DNA from: UMGS172 sp045546555
Lineage (GTDB): Bacteria; Bacillota; Clostridia; Oscillospirales; Acutalibacteraceae
DNA: 10,741 nucleotides
Direction: 5' to 3'
Assembly (NCBI GenBank): GCA_045546555.1
Contig: JAZQCY010000169.1
Location: 1 to 10,741 of the forward strand
Shown: positions 5,998 through 10,741 of the stretch, piece after piece
How positions within the stretch are numbered: position 1 is the stretch's first letter
Layout: every line of letters begins with the position of its first letter
Program-made: the position numbers and the translations under genes
The notes under the pieces: model-generated
What the model saw: the letters and a program-made list of their open reading frames with translations, nothing else
Database searches by the model: none
Told to the model about the DNA's origin: nothing

Positions 5998-7215
5998 TTG
6001 AAAAAAACAGAATGTGTCGCAATGCTGCTGGCAGGAGGTCAGGGAAGCCGTTTGGGTGTTCTCACACAGAACATCGCAAAACCGGCCGTACCGTACGGCG
6101 GAAAATACCGTATAATTGATTTCCCGTTATCCAACTGCACTAATTCAGGTATAGACACCGTAGGTGTGCTCACCCAGTATCAGCCGCTTGAGCTTAACGA
6201 CTATATCGGCTCGGGCAAGCCGTGGGATCTTGACCGTTCCAACGGCGGCGTGCATATCCTGCCGCCTTATCAGAACAACAAGGGCGGCGACTGGTACAAG
6301 GGTACCGCCAATGCGATCTATCAGAACATCCCGTTCATCAAGCGTTATGATCCCGAGTATGTTCTCATCCTTTCGGGTGACCACATCTATAAAATGGATT
6401 ACAGCGATATGATCGAACAGCACAAGGCTTCGGGCGCCGACTGTACCATTGCCGTTATCGAGGTCCCCATGGAGGAGGCCTCACGTTTCGGCATAATGAA
6501 CTGCAACCCCGATGGCTCTATCTATGAGTTTGAGGAGAAGCCCAAGAACCCTAAGAGCAACCTGGCTTCGATGGGTATCTATGTTTTCTCGTGGGATAAG
6601 CTGAAGAAGTATCTCGAGGAGGACGAGGCCGACCCCAACTCCTCTAACGACTTCGGTAAAAACATCATCCCCAATATGCTGAACGATAAGCAGAAGATGG
6701 TTGTCTATCGCTTTGCCGATTATTGGAAGGATGTTGGAACCATTGATTCCCTTTGGGAGGCCAATCTTGACCTCTTGGATCCCAAGATAAAGCTTGATCT
6801 GTCCGACCCCAAGTGGAGGATCTACTCAAGAACTCCCAGTGCACCGCCACAGTATATTGCCGATACCGCCAAGGTTCAGAACTCCCTTATTACCGAGGGT
6901 TGTGAGGTATTCGGCACGGTTGATTTCTCGATACTGTTTGACAACGTCATTATTGAGGAAGGTGCCGTTGTTAAGGATTCGCTTGTAATGCCGGGTGCCA
7001 CCATTAAAAAGGGAGCATCGGTTCAGTATGCCATTATTGCCGAAAACGTCGTTGTTGAGGAAGGCGCTTCGGTCGGTGAACGACCCGAGGATGTGGCCGA
7101 CCTTTCAAAGTGGGGCGTTTCTGTCGTCGGCGCAGGACTTACCATTGGCAAGGATGCTGCGGTCAGCGCAGGCGTAATGATTAAAGAAAACTTGGAAGAG
7201 GGTGGCAAGCAATGA
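5998..7215 (+). CDS. glgC: Glucose-1-phosphate adenylyltransferase, catalytic subunit
   Basis: 405 residues, normal length for Firmicutes GlgC. It makes ADP-glucose and pyrophosphate from glucose-1-phosphate and ATP, the committed step of bacterial glycogen synthesis, in the cytosol. The N-terminal nucleotidyltransferase domain has the signature GGQGSRL (13-19), GTANAI (102-107), the metal-binding SGDH (126-129) and the sugar-phosphate-binding EEKP (179-182). From about residue 290 a left-handed beta-helix follows, with hexapeptide-like turns. The start is a TTG: an in-frame TAA lies directly before it, AAGGAG is 9 bases upstream, and the next in-frame ATG (codon 9) would remove the first beta strand. 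The stop overlaps the glgD start as ATGA. With GlgD it should form the heterotetramer described for Firmicutes. Confidence 0.97.
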   Translation: MKKTECVAMLLAGGQGSRLGVLTQNIAKPAVPYGGKYRIIDFPLSNCTNSGIDTVGVLTQYQPLELNDYIGSGKPWDLDRSNGGVHILPPYQNNKGGDWYKGTANAIYQNIPFIKRYDPEYVLILSGDHIYKMDYSDMIEQHKASGADCTIAVIEVPMEEASRFGIMNCNPDGSIYEFEEKPKNPKSNLASMGIYVFSWDKLKKYLEEDEADPNSSNDFGKNIIPNMLNDKQKMVVYRFADYWKDVGTIDSLWEANLDLLDPKIKLDLSDPKWRIYSRTPSAPPQYIADTAKVQNSLITEGCEVFGTVDFSILFDNVIIEEGAVVKDSLVMPGATIKKGASVQYAIIAENVVVEEGASVGERPEDVADLSKWGVSVVGAGLTIGKDAAVSAGVMIKENLEEGGKQ

Positions 7216-8330
7216 GAAAGACCAACGTTTTAGGTATTGTGTTCCCCAACGCACACGACCAGCTTATGGGCGAAATGACCGAGTTCCGTTCAATGGGTTC
7301 ACTTCCCTTCTGCGGACGCTACAGAGTGATCGACTTTTCGCTTTCCAATCTTGTTAACGCAGGCGTTTCCAAGGTGGGTATAGTCACCAAAAACAACTAT
7401 CAGTCGCTTATGGATCACATCGGCACCGGCAAAGCCTGGGATCTTGACCGCAAATCGGGCGGATTGTTCTTCCTTCCTCCCTACTCCAACACCGATGCCA
7501 AGGTTTATAAAGGCCACGTTGACGGACTTTTCGGCGCAATGAACTTCCTACGCAGCTCGTCTGAGGAATACGTTGTAATGTGTGACTGCGATATCATCAC
7601 CAACTTTGATTTGAGCGATATGATCGACCGCCATATCGACAGTGGGGCCGATATCACCATCGCTTACAAGAAGGGTGTTATGCCGCAGAATAATCACGAC
7701 GTTATGGCGTTCAAGCTGGACGGTGACAAGATCATCGATATCAAGTTTGCCGCTCCCGAGTCGGCCGACCGTTCTGTCAGCCTTGACATAACCGTTATGT
7801 CAAAGGAACTGCTCCTCAAGATAATCGAGGAAGGCTTTGAGCGCAACTTCACAAGCATCGCACGTGACGTTTATCAGCGCAGCCTTGACAAGCTGGATAT
7901 CCGTGGCTATGAGGTCACCGAGTATGCCGCCATTATGGACAGCCCCGAAACCTACGCCAAGGTTACGGCCGAGGTCGTAAACAACCCGTCGGTTCGCCGT
8001 CAGCTGTTCTGCAAGGAGCGTCCCGTGTTTACCAAGACCCGTGACGATATGCCGACCATTTACGGACTTGACAGTGAGGTTAAAAACAGCCTTATCGCCG
8101 ACGGTTGCGTTATTGAAGGCACCGTTAAGAACTCGGTTCTTTTCAGGGGTGTTAAGGTCGGCAAGGGTGCCGTTATCGAGAACTGCATCATCATGCAGGA
8201 TTCGGTTATTGAGGCCAACTCAGACCTGCAATTTGTAACACTTGACAAGAAGGTCAAGATCACGGTCGGCAAGACCTTGAGAGGCACCGAAACCTATCCT
8301 ATCTATGTCCGCAAAAAGGCCGAAGTTTAA
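7212..8330 (+). CDS. glgD: GlgD, regulatory subunit of ADP-glucose pyrophosphorylase
   Basis: 372-residue paralogue of GlgC, recognisable throughout (GRYRVIDFSLSNLVNAG, GTGKAWDLDR and a C-terminal beta-helix). The catalytic signatures are degraded. The GGxGxRL loop is replaced by PNAHDQLMG (12-20), GTANAI by GHVDGL, SGDH by DCDI, and the EEKP lysine motif by FAAP. Studied Firmicutes GlgD proteins are poorly active alone and boost or tune GlgC in a mixed tetramer, and the residues seen here fit that role. It starts inside the glgC stop (ATGA overlap), so the two subunits are probably translationally coupled at a set ratio. The ribosome binding site is the GAGGGTGG run at the end of glgC. Confidence 0.95.
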   Translation: MRKTNVLGIVFPNAHDQLMGEMTEFRSMGSLPFCGRYRVIDFSLSNLVNAGVSKVGIVTKNNYQSLMDHIGTGKAWDLDRKSGGLFFLPPYSNTDAKVYKGHVDGLFGAMNFLRSSSEEYVVMCDCDIITNFDLSDMIDRHIDSGADITIAYKKGVMPQNNHDVMAFKLDGDKIIDIKFAAPESADRSVSLDITVMSKELLLKIIEEGFERNFTSIARDVYQRSLDKLDIRGYEVTEYAAIMDSPETYAKVTAEVVNNPSVRRQLFCKERPVFTKTRDDMPTIYGLDSEVKNSLIADGCVIEGTVKNSVLFRGVKVGKGAVIENCIIMQDSVIEANSDLQFVTLDKKVKITVGKTLRGTETYPIYVRKKAEV

Positions 8331-8345
8331 TGGAGTGAAAAATCT

Positions 8346-9764
8346 ATGAAAGTATTATACGCTACGAGTGAAGCCTACCCTTACGCTATGTCGGGCGGAC
8401 TTGCCGATGTAGCAGGCGCTTTACCCAAGGCCCTTCGCAAAAGGCTGATTGGCTGCCGTGTTGTGCTTCCGCTTTATGACACCATAAGCGATGAATTGCG
8501 CAGTACGATGCAGTTTGTCACAAGCATAACCGTTCCCGTTGCATGGCGCAGACAGTATTGCGGTATTTTTGAAGCTAAGCACGACGGTGTTATCTACTAT
8601 TTTATCGACAACCAATATTATTTTAAGCGTGGTGTGCTTTACGGCAACTACGATGATGCCGAGAGATTTGCATTCTTCTCACGAGCCGTTTTGGAGATGA
8701 TACCGCACATTGATTTTGTGCCCGACATCATCCACTGTAACGATTGGCAGACAGCGCTTATCCCCGTTTTCCTTGATACACTTTACAGAATGGTTGAGCC
8801 TTATAAAAAAATCAAGACCGTATTCACCATTCACAACATTCAGTATCAGGGCAAATACGGTAAGGACCTTATTGAGGACGTTTTGGGTCTGCCTCAGGAT
8901 TCGGCTCATATTGTTGAGTATGACGGCTGTGTCAACCTTATGAAGGGCGCAGTTGAGTGTGCCGACCGTGTGACCACCGTCAGCCCGACCTATGCTACCG
9001 AAATAAAAGACCCGTGGTTTGCCCACGGACTTGACGGAATCATCCGTGAACGTGAGTTTAAGCTGTCGGGAATTGTCAACGGTATCGATGTTGAGGTCTA
9101 CGACCCCGAGAAGGATACCCACCTTTGGCAGAACTACACCGCTAATGATATTTCGGGCAAGGCGGTCAACAAGGCCGAGCTGCAAAAACTCTTCGGTCTG
9201 CCCGAACGACCCGACGTTCCCATAATCGGTATGGTCACCCGTCTTGTATCGCACAAAGGTCTTGATCTTGTTAAGGCCGTATTCAGCGACATTATCAAGA
9301 ATGACGTTCAGGTCGTTATCCTTGGTAGCGGTGAGCTGGAGTTTGAGACCTTCTTCCACGAGCAGAGAAATGCCAACCCCGAAAAGGTTGCGTTAAAGCT
9401 CGGCTTCATCCCCGACCTTGCTCATAAAATTTACGCAGGTGCCGATATCTTCCTTATGCCGTCCAAGAGCGAGCCTTGCGGTCTGGCACAGATGATAGCA
9501 CTGCGTTACGGTACCATCCCCGTTGTGCGTGAAACAGGCGGACTTCGCGACACCGTTACCGACAGCGGCGATAACATGGGCAACGGCTTTACCTTTAAGA
9601 CCTACAACGCACACGATATGGCTTATGCCGTAAGCCGTGCGATCGAGGGCTTCAATGCCGAAGGCTGGGATATCCTCGTAAAACGAGCCATGGAATGCGA
9701 CAACAGCTGGGGTCGCTCCGCCGGAGTTTATATCAAGATGTATAAGGAAATTTTAGGTAAGTAA
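8346..9764 (+). CDS. glgA: Glycogen synthase (ADP-glucose-dependent)
   Basis: 472-residue GT5-family glucosyltransferase with two Rossmann-like domains. It adds glucose from ADP-glucose to the non-reducing ends of alpha-1,4-glucan. Visible motifs are the N-terminal SGGLADVAGALPKAL (16-30), IHCNDWQTAL (near 130), the inter-domain TRLVSHKGLDL and the C-terminal SEPCGL, with E376 and C378 in the conserved catalytic-site loop, then RETGGLRDTV. Residue 15, usually the lysine of KTGGL in E. coli-type enzymes, is methionine here. It follows glgD by 15 bases with GGAG 10 bases before the ATG, so it is the third gene of the operon. No glgB or glgP follows before the terminator, so branching and breakdown enzymes must be encoded elsewhere. 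Confidence 0.97.
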   Translation: MKVLYATSEAYPYAMSGGLADVAGALPKALRKRLIGCRVVLPLYDTISDELRSTMQFVTSITVPVAWRRQYCGIFEAKHDGVIYYFIDNQYYFKRGVLYGNYDDAERFAFFSRAVLEMIPHIDFVPDIIHCNDWQTALIPVFLDTLYRMVEPYKKIKTVFTIHNIQYQGKYGKDLIEDVLGLPQDSAHIVEYDGCVNLMKGAVECADRVTTVSPTYATEIKDPWFAHGLDGIIREREFKLSGIVNGIDVEVYDPEKDTHLWQNYTANDISGKAVNKAELQKLFGLPERPDVPIIGMVTRLVSHKGLDLVKAVFSDIIKNDVQVVILGSGELEFETFFHEQRNANPEKVALKLGFIPDLAHKIYAGADIFLMPSKSEPCGLAQMIALRYGTIPVVRETGGLRDTVTDSGDNMGNGFTFKTYNAHDMAYAVSRAIEGFNAEGWDILVKRAMECDNSWGRSAGVYIKMYKEILGK

Positions 9765-9772
9765 GCCATAAC

Positions 9773-9813
9773 AAAACACCCTATGGAATTTTGATTCCAT
9801 AGGGTGTTTTATT
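9773..9813 (+). terminator. Bidirectional intrinsic terminator between convergent operons
   Basis: A perfect 16-bp stem (9773-9788 with 9795-9810) with loop TTTTGA has an A-run on its left arm and a T-run on its right arm, so it can terminate on both strands. It starts 9 bases after the glgA stop and ends a few bases from the stop of the convergent Mrp-type gene, and should serve both. Confidence 0.95.
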
Positions 9814-9817
9814 GTCT

Positions 9818-10645
9818 TTATTTCTTCGTTGCGGTTTCGATCATTTCTGCGGCGGGCTTTAAGTAGTCAACGTCAAAGCGCTCAAACTCTCCCATATTGC
9901 AAAGCTCGGTCAGCGAAGTATCGATAGGCATTTTGCCCAACGGCATGATCTGAAGCTCACTGCAAAGCTCTTCAAAATGGCTTTCACCGAAGATCTTAAA
10001 CTCCTTGCCGCAGTCGGGACACTTGACATAGCTCATATTCTCAACCATACCAAGCACGGGAATGTTCATCATAGAAGCCATATTGCAGGCCTTTTTGACG
10101 ATCATGGAAACGAGATCCTGCGGAGTGGTTACAATGACAGTGCCGGTGATGGGCAACGACTGATAAACGGTAAGCGGAACATCACCCGTTCCCGGAGGCA
10201 TATCGACAAACATATAGTCTACCTCGCCCCAGTTTACGTCGGTCCAGAACTGCTTGACGGCACCTGCCAAAACGGGGCCACGCCAAACAACGGGAGCATC
10301 GGGATTTTCGAGCAACAGATTGCAGGACATTATCTTGATGCCGTTGGCGGTCTCGGCAGGGATGATACCCTTGTCGTCCATCATTGCACGGCAGTTGATG
10401 CCGAACATTTTAGGAATTGAGGGACCCGTGATATCGGCATCCAAAATACCGACCTTATAGCCCATACGGTTAGTGAGAACAGCCAGCATTGCGGTGACCA
10501 TGGATTTACCTACACCGCCCTTACCGCTGACGATGCCGTAAACCTTTTTTACCTTGCTGTGAGGATTAAGCTGTTCCTTCTGTATCTCCGAGGAGCAATT
10601 GCCCTTGGATGCACAGGTGGAACAGTCGTGTGTACATTCACTCAT
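9818..10645 (-). CDS. mrp: Mrp/Nbp35-family P-loop ATPase, iron-sulfur carrier
   Basis: 275-residue cytosolic ATPase of the Mrp/ApbC/Nbp35 group, thought to bind and transfer [4Fe-4S] clusters to apoproteins. It has the deviant Walker A GKGGVGKS (41-48), a switch region DADITGPSIPKMFG (69-82), Walker B-like FVDMPPGTGD (146-155) and a C-terminal CPDC (C209, C212), where dimers bridge a cluster. The N-terminus carries four cysteines (C4, C8, C11, C17), ending CxxC-x5-C, as in eukaryotic Nbp35. There is no N-terminal MIP18-like domain, as found in longer Mrp proteins. The ATG is preceded by AAAGGAAAG with a short spacer. The gene is alone, convergent with glgA, and has its own promoter. No functional link to glycogen synthesis is evident. 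Confidence 0.94.
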   Translation of the reverse strand: MSECTHDCSTCASKGNCSSEIQKEQLNPHSKVKKVYGIVSGKGGVGKSMVTAMLAVLTNRMGYKVGILDADITGPSIPKMFGINCRAMMDDKGIIPAETANGIKIMSCNLLLENPDAPVVWRGPVLAGAVKQFWTDVNWGEVDYMFVDMPPGTGDVPLTVYQSLPITGTVIVTTPQDLVSMIVKKACNMASMMNIPVLGMVENMSYVKCPDCGKEFKIFGESHFEELCSELQIMPLGKMPIDTSLTELCNMGEFERFDVDYLKPAAEMIETATKK

Positions 10646-10688
10646 TTTATCTTTCCTTTCTTCAAGTATATTTTTCGGTCAATTTTAT

Positions 10689-10717
10689 ATTATATACCCA
10701 CAGCCGAAAAAAAGCAA
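10689..10717 (-). promoter_or_regulatory. Promoter of the Mrp-type ATPase gene
   Basis: On the minus strand TTGCTT (10717-10712) and a perfect TATAAT (10694-10689) are separated by 17 bases. The transcript would start near 10682, about 36 bases before the ATG. The remaining bases to the window end are A/T-rich and show nothing else. Confidence 0.75.
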
Positions 10718-10741
10718 TAGTTTTAAATTTTTTTATACTTT

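Overview
The window looks like one contig from a low-to-mid GC gut-type Clostridia (Oscillospiraceae/Ruminococcaceae-like Firmicutes), probably from a metagenome. Pointers are the GlgC+GlgD subunit pair typical of Firmicutes, strong AGGAGG-type ribosome binding sites, sigma-A-like promoters with 17-bp spacers, a CCA-encoding tRNA-Ser, an Nbp35-like Mrp ATPase and a large modular exported carbohydrate esterase. Taxonomy is inferred from gene content only. Bases 1-38 are almost certainly not genomic: they match a DNBSEQ/MGI library adapter, so the true sequence starts near base 39.

Left part (39-2081, minus strand): a tRNA-Ser(UGA) with its own strong promoter, then two tandem paralogous AraC-family regulators (313-1149 and 1175-2017) in one operon, transcribed leftward from a consensus promoter at 2053-2081. 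Centre (2083-5680, plus strand): a divergent unit encoding a 1079-residue secreted protein with two carbohydrate-binding-like modules and two NodB/CE4 polysaccharide deacetylase domains, followed by a coupled 47-codon gene of unknown function and a strong terminator. The intergenic space between the regulators and the esterase carries direct repeats phased at exactly 21 bp. This is the geometry of AraC-type operators; the array abuts the -35 regions of both promoters. The likely circuit is two related sensors reading one shared operator, controlling the esterase unit and themselves.

The 376-base gap 5622-5997 holds the esterase-unit terminator, an orphan hairpin, a promoter and a structured leader of about 140 nt for the next operon. 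Right part (5998-9764, plus strand): glgC (TTG start), glgD (ATGA overlap with glgC) and glgA (15 bp later) form a compact glycogen synthesis operon. GlgC/GlgD make ADP-glucose and GlgA polymerises it. No branching enzyme or phosphorylase is present here. A bidirectional terminator at 9773-9813 separates glgA from a convergent Mrp/Nbp35-type iron-sulfur carrier ATPase gene (9818-10645, minus strand), whose promoter lies at 10689-10717.

Most promising for follow-up: the two-regulator/21-bp-repeat control region with its esterase, and the tiny coupled gene containing a perfect 15-bp hairpin.
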